This document shows, one piece after another, positions 1 through 6,882 of a stretch of DNA of 16,930 bases. The stretch lies in NCBI GenBank assembly GCA_964506005.1, contig CAZDLX010000065.1, positions 1 through 16,930 of the forward strand, given 5' to 3'. Below the pieces are notes generated by a model. That model did not search any database and was not told the DNA's origin. It saw nothing but the letters and a program-made list of their open reading frames with translations. This stretch comes from UBA3940 sp964506005 (GTDB lineage: Bacteria; Chloroflexota; Anaerolineae; Aggregatilineales; UBA3940). Made by a program: the position numbers and the translations under genes. How positions within the stretch are numbered: the stretch's first letter is position 1; each line of letters begins with the position of its first letter.

Positions 1-321
1 ATCGAAGCCCTCCAATCGACCATCCGCAAAACAGAGAAAGCCCTGGCTCACGTGACTGAGAAGGGGGCAAATACGACCCTGGTGGAGAAGCGGCTCAGAG
101 CGCTTTACACCGGCTTAGCCGTGCTGGAAAACGTCTGGCATCAAGAGCCCCACCGTTACACGCCGGAAGATCTGGCAGAAGCTCGCGCCGTTCTCGCCGG
201 GTTGCTCCCGTCGATCCAGCGCATATACGCCCGGTCCAGGGAGGGCAGCCCTCAAAGGACGCTGCTGGGGAGACGAATCAAGGCACTGGAACGAGCCGTT
301 CAAGCGATCGACAATCTTTAG
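1..321 (+). CDS. Hypothetical alpha-helical protein, 3' part only
   Basis: The reading frame is open from base 1 to the TAG at 319-321, so the gene probably starts upstream of the window. A GTG at 52 could serve as a start, but no clear Shine-Dalgarno sequence precedes it, and the codons before it look equally coding. The visible 106 residues are rich in Leu, Ala, Arg and Glu and should be mostly helical. There is no membrane segment, no cysteine cluster and no catalytic motif that I recognise. A short stretch with His and Trp (VWHQEPHRYTPEDLAEA) breaks the helices near the middle. The next gene starts 57 nt downstream on the same strand. I do not recognise the family and assign no function. 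Confidence 0.55.
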   Translation: MEALQSTIRKTEKALAHVTEKGANTTLVEKRLRALYTGLAVLENVWHQEPHRYTPEDLAEARAVLAGLLPSIQRIYARSREGSPQRTLLGRRIKALERAVQAIDNL

Positions 322-378
322 CTGGACGCCGGTTGTGCGGCACGGACGTCACGGCTGGAGAAGCAGCGGAGGGGCGGC

Positions 379-798
379 ATGAGCAAGCCCTCGCAGGCAG
401 AGCAGATCGACGCCTTCTTTGCCGGGAACGTGCGCCGGATCGCGCTGTTCGGGGCAGTCCGGCAGATGGTTGAGTCGCTCGGCCCGGTCGAGATGCAGGT
501 GATGAAGTCGCAGATCGCCTTCGGCACGGCGACGAAGTTCGCCTGGGTGTGGACGCCTCTGCCCGGCGACCGCCGCCCGCCGGACAGCCTCGTGCTCACG
601 TTCGGGCTTGACCACCCGGCCGAGGACCCGCAGATCGTCGAGGTCGTCGAGCCGTATCCGGGCCGCTGGACGCATCACGTTATTGTTCAACATGAGGCCG
701 ACCTGACCGCTTCAGTCCGGCAGTGGCTGGAGGAGGCATACGCCTTCGCGGAATACCGGGGGCGTTGTAGGGACGGCAAGCGCACACAAGGGAGTTGA
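379..798 (+). CDS. DUF5655 domain protein
   Basis: This is a 139-residue soluble protein. It resembles the DUF5655 family, whose biochemical function is not established. The signature is visible: an N-terminal helix around FFAGNVRRIALFGAVR (residues 13-28), then SLGPVEMQVMKSQIAF (33-48), an aromatic strand KFAWVWTP (53-60), and a late EPYPGRWTHH block (91-100) followed by a WLEEAYAFAE helix (116-125). Length is typical for a stand-alone DUF5655 protein. The ATG is supported by GGAGG at 368-372, six bases upstream. The gene ends 7 nt before the methyltransferase start, so the two are probably co-transcribed. Family assignment is from remembered motifs rather than a search. Confidence 0.8.
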   Translation: MSKPSQAEQIDAFFAGNVRRIALFGAVRQMVESLGPVEMQVMKSQIAFGTATKFAWVWTPLPGDRRPPDSLVLTFGLDHPAEDPQIVEVVEPYPGRWTHHVIVQHEADLTASVRQWLEEAYAFAEYRGRCRDGKRTQGS

Positions 799-805
799 TG
801 GAAAC

Positions 806-1558
806 ATGCCTATTAATCTGCTGGAGCTGCTCGTCGAATTTCACAAAGATGCCCCGCGCCAGGGGCCGGGCTGCGACGATGAAACCGCGCGGGCGCTGAG
901 CTTCGTGGGGGAGCTGGACGAGAAGGCGCGCATCCTCGACGTCGGCTGCGGGACCGGAGCCCAAACCATGGTACTGGCCCGTAACACCACCGGCCAGATC
1001 ACCGCTGTGGACCGGTTCCCGGCGTTTCTCGACAAGCTGGGCGAGAAGCTCCGCGCCGAGGGGCTGCAGGACCGGGTCCAGACCGTGCGGGCGCTCATGA
1101 CGGAACTGCCATACCCCGACGAGTCTTTCGACCTGATCTGGGCGGAAGGCTCGATCTACATCATGGGTTTCGAGCGGGGCCTCCGGGAGTGGCGGCGGCT
1201 GCTCAGGCCCGGCGGCTATCTCGCCGTGAGCGAGATCTCGTGGCTCACCGCCTCCCGCCCGGCTGAGGTCGAGGATTTCTGGGTTGCCGACTACGCCGAG
1301 ATCGACACGATCTCGAATAAGATCGCCGTCGTCGAGGCCAGCGGCTACCTGCCGCTCGCGCACTTCGTGCTGCCCGAGCATTGCTGGACGGAGAACTACT
1401 ACAGGCCGCTTCAGGCCCGTTCCGAGGACTTCCTGAGACGGCATGACTACAAGGATGAGGTGCGGGAGTTCATCGAAGCCGGCAGGCGAGAAGCCGCCAT
1501 TTACGACCGCTACAAGGATTTCTACAGCTACGTGTTTTACATCGCGCAGAAGCGATAG
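806..1558 (+). CDS. Class I SAM-dependent methyltransferase
   Basis: This 250-residue protein has a Rossmann-type methyltransferase core. Motif I is LDVGCGTGA (residues 44-52). The acidic residue ending strand 2 is Asp69 in AVDR and should bind the SAM ribose. Motif II is SFDLIWAEG (107-115), and LLRPGGYLAVSE (132-143) is the usual post-II strand. The C-terminal third is rich in Tyr, Phe and Trp (for example NYYRPLQ and YKDFYSYVFYIAQKR) and probably forms the substrate lid. The acceptor substrate cannot be read from sequence; the Methyltransf_11/25-like core occurs in small-molecule and lipid methylating enzymes alike. GGAG at 791-794 lies 11 nt before the ATG and inside the end of the DUF5655 gene, which suggests translational coupling in one operon. 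Confidence 0.88.
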   Translation: MPINLLELLVEFHKDAPRQGPGCDDETARALSFVGELDEKARILDVGCGTGAQTMVLARNTTGQITAVDRFPAFLDKLGEKLRAEGLQDRVQTVRALMTELPYPDESFDLIWAEGSIYIMGFERGLREWRRLLRPGGYLAVSEISWLTASRPAEVEDFWVADYAEIDTISNKIAVVEASGYLPLAHFVLPEHCWTENYYRPLQARSEDFLRRHDYKDEVREFIEAGRREAAIYDRYKDFYSYVFYIAQKR

Positions 1559-1603
1559 CGCCCCCCGTGCTGCCCGCGGACGTGACGGGTCGAGCCGTTG
1601 AAC

Positions 1604-2959
1604 ATGCTCAAGCGCACCAGCAACGATAGTAGGGTTAAAAGAACAACAATGGGTCTGATTCTATTCGCGGCGGCGGCTGTTGTTGAGCTTGGGCTGGCGG
1701 CCTTCGACGTTATCACCCGCTCACACCACGAGAAGTTGCGGTCGGTTACTCGCATCGCGGCGTTCGCGGTCTTTCTGCTCTTGAGCGTTCTTCAGGTGAT
1801 CGGCTGGGGCTGGCGTTATTACGCGCTGGGTGCTGTGCTACTCCTGCTGGCCGCCACCGGCGCTGTCTCTCTCGCTCGCAAAGCTGGGCAGCTAAGGCCA
1901 TTCCGGGCTGGTCACGTGGTTTTGAGAGCAGCAGCGTTGGCGCTGCTGTTCTTCGCGCTGACACTCCCGGCGATCATCTTTCCGGAATATGAGATGGTCG
2001 CGGCGTCAGGCGAGTATCCGGTGGTTTCGACAGCCTACACATACACCGATCCCGATCGGATTGAGACATTCACGGATACCGGCGAACACAGAAAGCTGAA
2101 CGTGGAGCTGTGGTATCCGCAAGGCGCAGACGAAACGTACCCGCTGATTGTGTTCTCTCATGGCGGCATCAGCACCCGAACCAGCAATGAATCTCTCTAC
2201 CACGAGCTTGCCAGCCACGGCTATGTTGTCTGCTCAATCGACCACACATACCACAGTCTGCTCACGACGGACGGTGCGGGGAATCGCATCTTGATAGACA
2301 GCGCCTACATGCGAGAGCTCAACGAGGAGGATGCGAAGTCGGACAGACAGCAGAGCTACGAATACTACCAGAAGTGGATGGCGGTGCGCGCGGGCGACAT
2401 CGGCTTCGTGATCGATCACATCGTGTCGCAAGCAGAGAATGGCGAAGCCGGCGAGGTATACCGGCTCATCGATGCCTCGAAAATCGGCGTGATGGGGCAT
2501 TCGCTCGGCGGCTCCGCGGCTCTGTGTGTGGGCCGAGACAGGGAAGACGTTGGCGCGGTGGTGGCCCTCGAATCACCGGTTGTGTGTGACATTGAAGGCG
2601 TCGAAGACGGCGAGTTTGCATTGACTGGCGAGGTTTATCCGCTGCCGGTGCTGAACGTGTACTCCGACAGTGCCTGGAGCCATCTCGCAGAATGGCCGCA
2701 GTATGCTCAGAATTACAGGCTGCTTTCAGACACCCAGGCTGCGGCCTTTAACGTGCACATCCAGGGTGTGGGGCACTTCAGCCTGACCGATCTGGCCCTG
2801 ACGAGCCCGTTTCTGACTCGTATGTTCAATGGATTCAAGTCCACGACCGATGCTGTCTACAGCCTCGAGACGATCAACAAAGTGACCCTCGAATTCTTTG
2901 ACTACTACTTGAAAGGCAAGGGGGCATTTGCGCCCGCCGGGACGTATCCGGGCCGCTGA
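1604..2959 (+). CDS. Membrane-anchored alpha/beta hydrolase, PAF-acetylhydrolase-like
   Basis: This 451-residue protein has about four N-terminal hydrophobic helices (roughly residues 16-36, 50-68, 73-91, 108-126) followed by an alpha/beta-hydrolase domain. The nucleophile elbow is GHSLGG with Ser300, an oxyanion segment FSHGG lies at 184-188, and GVGHF supplies the likely catalytic His391; the acid residue is less certain. ELWYP before the oxyanion strand and the overall order fit the platelet-activating-factor acetylhydrolase/dienelactone-hydrolase group, which cleaves esters or short acyl chains. Natural substrate is unknown. The start is ambiguous: TTG at 1598, ATG at 1604 and ATG at 1649 are in frame, and none has a strong Shine-Dalgarno sequence; ATG 1604 keeps a basic N-terminus before the first helix. 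Its codon third positions are visibly less G/C-biased than those of most neighbours. Confidence 0.82.
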   Translation: MLKRTSNDSRVKRTTMGLILFAAAAVVELGLAAFDVITRSHHEKLRSVTRIAAFAVFLLLSVLQVIGWGWRYYALGAVLLLLAATGAVSLARKAGQLRPFRAGHVVLRAAALALLFFALTLPAIIFPEYEMVAASGEYPVVSTAYTYTDPDRIETFTDTGEHRKLNVELWYPQGADETYPLIVFSHGGISTRTSNESLYHELASHGYVVCSIDHTYHSLLTTDGAGNRILIDSAYMRELNEEDAKSDRQQSYEYYQKWMAVRAGDIGFVIDHIVSQAENGEAGEVYRLIDASKIGVMGHSLGGSAALCVGRDREDVGAVVALESPVVCDIEGVEDGEFALTGEVYPLPVLNVYSDSAWSHLAEWPQYAQNYRLLSDTQAAAFNVHIQGVGHFSLTDLALTSPFLTRMFNGFKSTTDAVYSLETINKVTLEFFDYYLKGKGAFAPAGTYPGR

Positions 2960-3047
2960 TACAGCCCCGAGTCTGGCCAGCAAAGCCGCCAGCGCGTCAA
3001 GGTGCAGCCCGGCAATGTGCAGACAGTAGATCGGGCGCCCGGGGCAG

Positions 3048-3076
3048 TTGCCGTTTTCCCGCGACGGTGCTAGCCT
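3048..3076 (+). promoter_or_regulatory. Putative promoter of the AIM24-family gene
   Basis: TTGCCG at 3048-3053 and TAGCCT at 3071-3076 are separated by 17 nt, and TGC stands directly before the -10 hexamer as an extended -10. The predicted transcript start is near 3083, about 58 nt before the ATG at 3141. A perfect 8-nt palindrome GGGCGCCC sits just upstream at 3033-3040. The hexamers are only moderate matches to the sigma-70 consensus. Confidence 0.45.
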
Positions 3077-3140
3077 ACTCGCAGACCTTTCAATCCCCCA
3101 CTCTACCTGGCTGAGGCAGCCACCTCACGAGGAGGACAAC

Positions 3141-3824
3141 ATGAAGTACCGGATCGGCGGATCGACGATGCAGGCGCTGGACATTCTGCTTGAGAAGGGC
3201 GAGTCAGTGTTTACAGAGGCCGGCGGCATGGCCTGGTATCGCGGTGGGCTGAACATGAAGACGAACATGCCGGGCGGCTTGCTTGGCGGGCTGGGGCGGG
3301 CTATCTCCGGCGAGTCGCTCTTCCTGACGACCTACACGGCGACCTCCGACCGGGCCGAAATCACCTTTACTCCCGAGGCGCCGGGCTCGATCGTCGCGCG
3401 GGAGCTGAACGCAGGTGAGTCTATCGTCGCCCAGCGCGACAGCTTCATGTGCGCGCAGGAAGGCGTATCGCTGGCCGTACACTTCAAGAAGCGCCTCGGC
3501 GCAGGTCTCTTCGGCGGGGAGGGCTTCATCCTCCAGCGCGTCACGGGCCCCGGTATGGCCTTCTTCGAGGTTGACGGCGAGGTGCGCGAGCTAACCCTGC
3601 AGCCCGGCGAGAAGATCCGCGTGGACCCCGGTCATATCGCGCTGTTTGAGGCGTCCGTCACACACGACATTGAGATGGTCAAGGGTGTCTCGAACGTGCT
3701 GTTCGGCGGCGAAGGGCTGTTCCTGGCGACGCTGACCGGCCCCGGCAGGGTGTGGCTCCAGACGATGCCGCTCTCGAACCTGGTGGCGAAGATCGCCTCT
3801 CGCATCCCGAAGAGCAGCAGCTAG
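3141..3824 (+). CDS. AIM24 / TIGR00266 family protein
   Basis: This 227-residue beta-rich, glycine-rich protein belongs to the AIM24 (TIGR00266) family, named after a yeast mitochondrial protein. Bacterial members have no settled biochemical role. Features include MKYRIGGSTMQALDILLEKGE at the N-terminus, the conserved GGLLGGLGRAISGESLFLTT segment (about residues 36-55), and the later FGGEGFILQRVTGPG and FGGEGLFLATLTGPG blocks (about 132-146 and 193-207). These two blocks show the internal duplication expected of a double-stranded beta-helix repeat. The start at 3141 is preferred over the longer frame from 3048 because AGGAGG at 3130-3135 lies five bases upstream and because the region before it looks like promoter. 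No signal peptide or membrane helix is present. Family call is firm; function is unknown. Confidence 0.9.
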   Translation: MKYRIGGSTMQALDILLEKGESVFTEAGGMAWYRGGLNMKTNMPGGLLGGLGRAISGESLFLTTYTATSDRAEITFTPEAPGSIVARELNAGESIVAQRDSFMCAQEGVSLAVHFKKRLGAGLFGGEGFILQRVTGPGMAFFEVDGEVRELTLQPGEKIRVDPGHIALFEASVTHDIEMVKGVSNVLFGGEGLFLATLTGPGRVWLQTMPLSNLVAKIASRIPKSSS

Positions 3825-3842
3825 CCGGTAGGATGTAGAACT

Positions 3843-3867
3843 GCCGCCGGGCCACCGGTCCGGCGGC
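3843..3867 (+). terminator. GC-rich hairpin after the AIM24 gene
   Basis: An 11-bp stem (one G-T pair) with an ACC loop lies 18 nt after the stop codon at 3824. There is no T-run after it, so it is not a classical intrinsic terminator. It could limit read-through, protect the 3' end of the upstream message, or set different levels for the small downstream gene. Confidence 0.4.
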
Positions 3868-3898
3868 CCTGACTCCCTCTACCCAACAGGAGTTCCCC

Positions 3899-4153
3899 GT
3901 GCGCGCCTGGCTTCACCTCTATGCTCAGATGCTCGCCAACCTGCTCGTGGCTCGCTTCGCCGAGAGCTACCCGGCGGGGCCCGAGCCCGCTGCCCGCCGC
4001 CGTAGGCTGCCGGTCTGGGCCATCGTGCTAATCGTTATTGCCGTCGTGCTGTGCCTGGCCCCGCTCTGTGTCTGGCTGATCCTTCTGCTGCTGGGCCCGC
4101 AGATTGGCGAGGTATTCTCAGAGATAATCACAGATCTGGAAGCAACACCTTAA
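3899..4153 (+). CDS. Small membrane protein of unknown function
   Basis: This 84-residue protein has an amphipathic N-terminal part (residues 1-24), a short basic stretch ARRRR at about 32-36, and one long hydrophobic segment from about residue 38 to 68. That segment is long enough for one tilted helix or a tight hairpin of two, with a Pro and Cys residues near its middle (LCLAPLCVW). A short acidic tail follows. The basic cluster just before the helix predicts a cytoplasmic N-terminus. The GTG start is supported by AGGAG at 3888-3892, six bases upstream, and codon use is G/C-rich like the neighbours. It lies between the AIM24 gene and the phosphatase gene, all on one strand. I do not recognise a family. 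Confidence 0.62.
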   Translation: MRAWLHLYAQMLANLLVARFAESYPAGPEPAARRRRLPVWAIVLIVIAVVLCLAPLCVWLILLLLGPQIGEVFSEIITDLEATP

Positions 4154-4186
4154 TCGTTCGTTGTGCCGGCAGGAGTTGGATGGAAT

Positions 4187-5047
4187 ATGGCTGAGAACTT
4201 GAATCTGGTAGAAGTGCTCGAAGACGTCAAGGAAGCGGCTGGCGCGGCGGGTGCGCTGCTGCGTGAGGCATACGACCGCCCGCGTGACATCAGCTACAAA
4301 GGCGAGGTCAACCTCGTCACCGGGGCGGACCTCGCCGCCGAGGCGCTGATCACGGCGACGCTGGGCGAGAAGTACCCTGAGATCGGCGTGCTTGCCGAAG
4401 AGGGCGGCGTCAGCGGGGCGGAAGGCGAGCTGCGCTGGCTCATCGACCCGATGGACGGCACCAACAACTTCGCGCACGCGCTGCCGATGTTCTGCACGTC
4501 CATCGCACTGCGTGACGCGAACGGCCCGCTGCTCGGCGTGATCTACGAGCCGCTGCGTGACGAGTGCTTCAGCGCTGTCCGAGGCCAGGGCGCGATGCTT
4601 AACGACCGCCCCTGCCGCGTGTCAGATGCGCCGCGCCTGAGCGACAGTATGGTCGCGACGGGCTTCCCATACGAACGGCGGACTACTCTTGACAACAACG
4701 CTGTTGCCGCGGCGCTGTTCCTGCGGCGCGCCCAGGGCGTTCGCCGGATGGGCGCCGCCGCGCTCGACCTCGCCTACGTAGCCTGCGGGCGCTTCGACGG
4801 TTACTGGGAGTGGGGCACCGGCCCCTGGGATGTCGCCGCCGGCGTTTTGCTCGTGCATGAGGCGGGCGGGCGTCTGACGACATATGCCGGTGCTCCTTTC
4901 GACGAGACGCAGACCGTCGGGCAGAACCTCGTCGCCAGCAACGGCCTGATCCACGATGAGATGCTCGCCGCCCTGCGCGAGATTTACGACTACGGCGAGG
5001 ATGGCAGCTTCTCCCTGAAGCCAGGGTTGGACTTCCCGCTCCGCTGA
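4187..5047 (+). CDS. Inositol monophosphatase family protein
   Basis: This 286-residue protein has the motifs of the Mg2+-dependent, Li+-sensitive inositol-monophosphatase superfamily. Metal ligands are the Glu pair in LAEEGG (Glu71-Glu72), DPMDGT (residues 87-92), and Asp216 in WDVAAG (214-219). The early KGEVNLVTGAD stretch (38-48) is the usual mobile loop that helps place metal and water. The RRMGAAALDLAYVACGRFDGYWE segment before the last motif is strongly conserved in the family. Possible substrates are inositol phosphate, fructose-1,6-bisphosphate, histidinol phosphate or other sugar phosphates; the sequence alone does not decide. ATG at 4187 is chosen over an in-frame GTG at 4163 because AGGAG at 4171-4175 lies between them and would serve only the ATG (11-nt spacing). 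The sugar-type transporter gene follows after a repeat-filled gap. Confidence 0.92.
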   Translation: MAENLNLVEVLEDVKEAAGAAGALLREAYDRPRDISYKGEVNLVTGADLAAEALITATLGEKYPEIGVLAEEGGVSGAEGELRWLIDPMDGTNNFAHALPMFCTSIALRDANGPLLGVIYEPLRDECFSAVRGQGAMLNDRPCRVSDAPRLSDSMVATGFPYERRTTLDNNAVAAALFLRRAQGVRRMGAAALDLAYVACGRFDGYWEWGTGPWDVAAGVLLVHEAGGRLTTYAGAPFDETQTVGQNLVASNGLIHDEMLAALREIYDYGEDGSFSLKPGLDFPLR

Positions 5048-5057
5048 GGGACTGAGC

Positions 5058-5187
5058 CCACAGGTGACACCGATTTCACAGAGAAAAGACTCTGAATCCA
5101 CGAGTGTCACGAAGAACGCGAATGAAAATAGCTCGTGTTATTGGTGGATTATCCTCTAATCTTCTGTGTCATCTGCGAAACCTGTGG
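5058..5187. repeat. 9-nt-periodic CACAG/CACGA repeat with inverted ends
   Basis: This A/T-rich intergenic block differs sharply in composition from the genes around it. It starts with three 9-nt units of the form CACNGNNNN (5059-5085). These are followed by three units CRCGANNNN (5099-5125) and, on the opposite strand, three more CRCAGNNNN-type units in the arm 5163-5187. The left (5058-5082) and right (5163-5187) 25-nt arms are imperfect inverted repeats of each other. A second copy of the left half lies at 8492-8547 and matches the first arm at 20 of 25 positions. No coding potential is seen. Confidence 0.75.
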
Positions 5188-5261
5188 ACTCAAACGCTGC
5201 TCGCTGTGAGCTGCTGCGTAATCCCTCATTCTGACACTCCTGCATCTGAGATGGAGTCATC

Positions 5262-6611
5262 ATGAAGCTCGACTGGAAAAAGACGTTCTTCATCGGCTTC
5301 GGCTTTTTCGGCATCAGCGTGATCTGGCAGATCTACAACGCGTTTGTGCCGATCTTTCTGCAGGCGGGCCGCCCCGGCTTCGAGGCTGGCGTACCCGGCT
5401 TTGGCCTGAACGCGACGACTTCCGGCGTCATCATGGGGCTGGACAACCTCGCGGCGATCTTCATCCTGCCCGTCATCGGCGTGTGGAGCGACCGCGTCCG
5501 CACGCGCATCGGGCGGCGCTACCCCTTCATCGTGACCGCCGCACCGGTCGCAGCGGTGGCCTTCCTGCTGATGCCACTCGCCGCCCGGATGATCGACCCG
5601 GCGCAGAGCGGCTCCGTCGGCGAGAACCTCGTCCCGTTCATCCTGTTCATCGCGGGCGCGGCGGTGATGCTGCTGGCGATGGCGGTGCTGCGGACCCCTG
5701 TTGTGTCACTCATGCCCGACCTCACGCCGTCGCCGCTGCGCAGCAAGGCCAACGGCGTGATCAACTTCATGGGCGGCGTGGGCGTGCTGGTAGCGTCCTT
5801 CGGGCTGGCGCGGCTGTTCAACATCACGCCCATTCTGCCGTTCATCGGCGGCGCGGTGATTCTGCTCGCCGCCGTGGTGATGCTGTTCGTCTCGGTGCGC
5901 GAGCCGAAGATCGAAGACCTGCCGCAGGTCGGCGAGCACGAGGCGAGCGACGAAGAGCAGGCGCTCGGCGCGCTGCGCGGCTTCCGCATCGTGCCGCCCG
6001 CTTACCGGCGCAGCCTGATCTTCCTGCTGCTGGCGATCTTCTCGTGGTTCGTGGCCTACGACGGCGTGGGCACGTTCTTCACGTCGTACGCCGTCAACGT
6101 GCTGGACGTCTCGGCGGGCGACGCGCCGACGCTGTTCGGCATCGCGGGGCTGATGTTCATCCTGTTCGCCATCCCGGCAGGCTTTCTCGGCGAGCGCTGG
6201 GGCCGCCGCAACACCATCCGCATCGGCCTGGCCATCTTCACCGTCGGGCTGATCGTCGGCTACTTCCTGAACAGCGCCGTGCTCATCGGCATCATTCTGG
6301 GGGTCGGCGGCATCGGCTGGGCGCTGGTGAACATCAACTCGCTGCCGATGGTGGTCGATACGATTGACGATCCACGCCTGCTCGGCACGTACACCGGCTT
6401 TTATTACCTGGCCTCGCAGACGGGCTCGGCGCTTGCCCCGACGATTACAGGCGGCATCATTGACCTGTTCGGGGGCAACTACCGCAGCATCTTCTTCGCC
6501 GCGCCGGTCTTCTTCACCCTCGCGATCGTCTTTATGACGCTCGTCACGCGCGGCGAGGCGCACCGGGAGCCATCCACGGTGGCGGATGCGGTCGAGGCGC
6601 TGGGGGATTAG
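5262..6611 (+). CDS. MFS transporter, GPH/SLC45 sugar:cation symporter-like
   Basis: This 449-residue integral membrane protein has about twelve hydrophobic segments in two halves, with a charged central loop at about residues 212-251 (VREPKIEDLPQ and following). The first half carries IWQIYNAFVPIFL (residues 21-33) and the MFS loop 2-3 signature GVWSDRVRTRIGRRYPF (73-89), with Asp77 and Arg85-Arg86. Both are typical of the glycoside-pentoside-hexuronide/sucrose transporter (SLC45-like) branch. The second half has GERWGRRNTIRIG at the matching position. It probably moves a sugar or glycoside with H+ or Na+; the substrate cannot be read. GGAG at 5253-5256 lies five bases before the ATG. Codon third positions are almost all G or C. 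Palindromic repeats flank the gene on both sides. Confidence 0.88.
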   Translation: MKLDWKKTFFIGFGFFGISVIWQIYNAFVPIFLQAGRPGFEAGVPGFGLNATTSGVIMGLDNLAAIFILPVIGVWSDRVRTRIGRRYPFIVTAAPVAAVAFLLMPLAARMIDPAQSGSVGENLVPFILFIAGAAVMLLAMAVLRTPVVSLMPDLTPSPLRSKANGVINFMGGVGVLVASFGLARLFNITPILPFIGGAVILLAAVVMLFVSVREPKIEDLPQVGEHEASDEEQALGALRGFRIVPPAYRRSLIFLLLAIFSWFVAYDGVGTFFTSYAVNVLDVSAGDAPTLFGIAGLMFILFAIPAGFLGERWGRRNTIRIGLAIFTVGLIVGYFLNSAVLIGIILGVGGIGWALVNINSLPMVVDTIDDPRLLGTYTGFYYLASQTGSALAPTITGGIIDLFGGNYRSIFFAAPVFFTLAIVFMTLVTRGEAHREPSTVADAVEALGD

Positions 6612-6622
6612 GGTAGCTTTCC

Positions 6623-6787
6623 TCTCACCCCCGTGCAGTTGACGTAGCCAACTGCTAGGGAGAAATGGCGAGGCCATTTCTTCACGCCCCTTCTCCCGGC
6701 CGCGCCCTCGGCGCTGGGAGAGGGGAGCGCTTGGAATCACAGACTCTACCCCCCTCTCCGTGGCACGGAGAGGGGGTTGGGGGTGAG
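6623..6787. repeat. Cluster of palindromes between transporter and enoyl-CoA hydratase genes
   Basis: Four hairpins follow one another. H1 at 6635-6655 has 7-bp arms GCAGTTG/CAACTGC, an A-C mismatch and a C-GTA-G tip. H2 at 6661-6681 has 9-bp arms AGAAATGGC/GCCATTTCT and a C-GAG-G tip. H3 at 6687-6725 pairs CCCCTTCTCCC with GGGAGAGGGG (one bulge) around an inner GCGCC-CTC-GGCGC hairpin. H4 at 6750-6776 is a perfect 13+1+13 palindrome. CTCACCCCC at 6623 and its complement at 6779-6787 enclose the whole block. The block begins 12 nt after the transporter stop codon and may also serve as its terminator. Confidence 0.75.
6750..6776. repeat. Perfect 27-nt palindrome (H4)
   Basis: Thirteen bases of C/T-rich arm pair perfectly with thirteen of G/A-rich arm around one central G, so it reads almost the same on both strands. 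It lies 20 nt upstream of the enoyl-CoA hydratase promoter. It may be an independent member of the intergenic palindrome family or a bidirectional terminator lacking a T-tract. Confidence 0.6.
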
Positions 6788-6796
6788 GTCGGGCCG

Positions 6797-6825
6797 TTGA
6801 GATTGCTCCCCGGCGATGCTATGAT
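6797..6825 (+). promoter_or_regulatory. Strong sigma-70-type promoter of the enoyl-CoA hydratase gene
   Basis: TTGAGA (5 of 6 consensus) at 6797-6802 and TATGAT (5 of 6) at 6820-6825 are spaced by exactly 17 nt, with an extended -10 TGC directly before the second hexamer. The predicted transcript starts near 6832, giving a leader of about 51 nt to the ATG at 6883. This is the best complete promoter match I found in the window. Confidence 0.72.
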
Positions 6826-6882
6826 CCGCCTACTGCGGCCAGCCACGGGCCGCAGCGGGAGCCGCATGCCACAGGAGCAGCC

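Noticed and set aside
680..1444. 254-codon minus-strand frame
   Set aside because: It is the antisense shadow of the methyltransferase gene, which has intact SAM motifs and a ribosome site.
5058..5187. CRISPR-like array
   Set aside because: The 9-nt period is far too short, there are no unique spacers between long identical repeats, and no cas gene is present.
5706..6740. 344-codon minus-strand frame and a 294-codon plus-strand frame (5483-6367) over the transporter gene
   Set aside because: Both translate to low-complexity Arg/His/Ala/Asp-rich sequence without domain features, while the overlapping frame gives a clear MFS protein.
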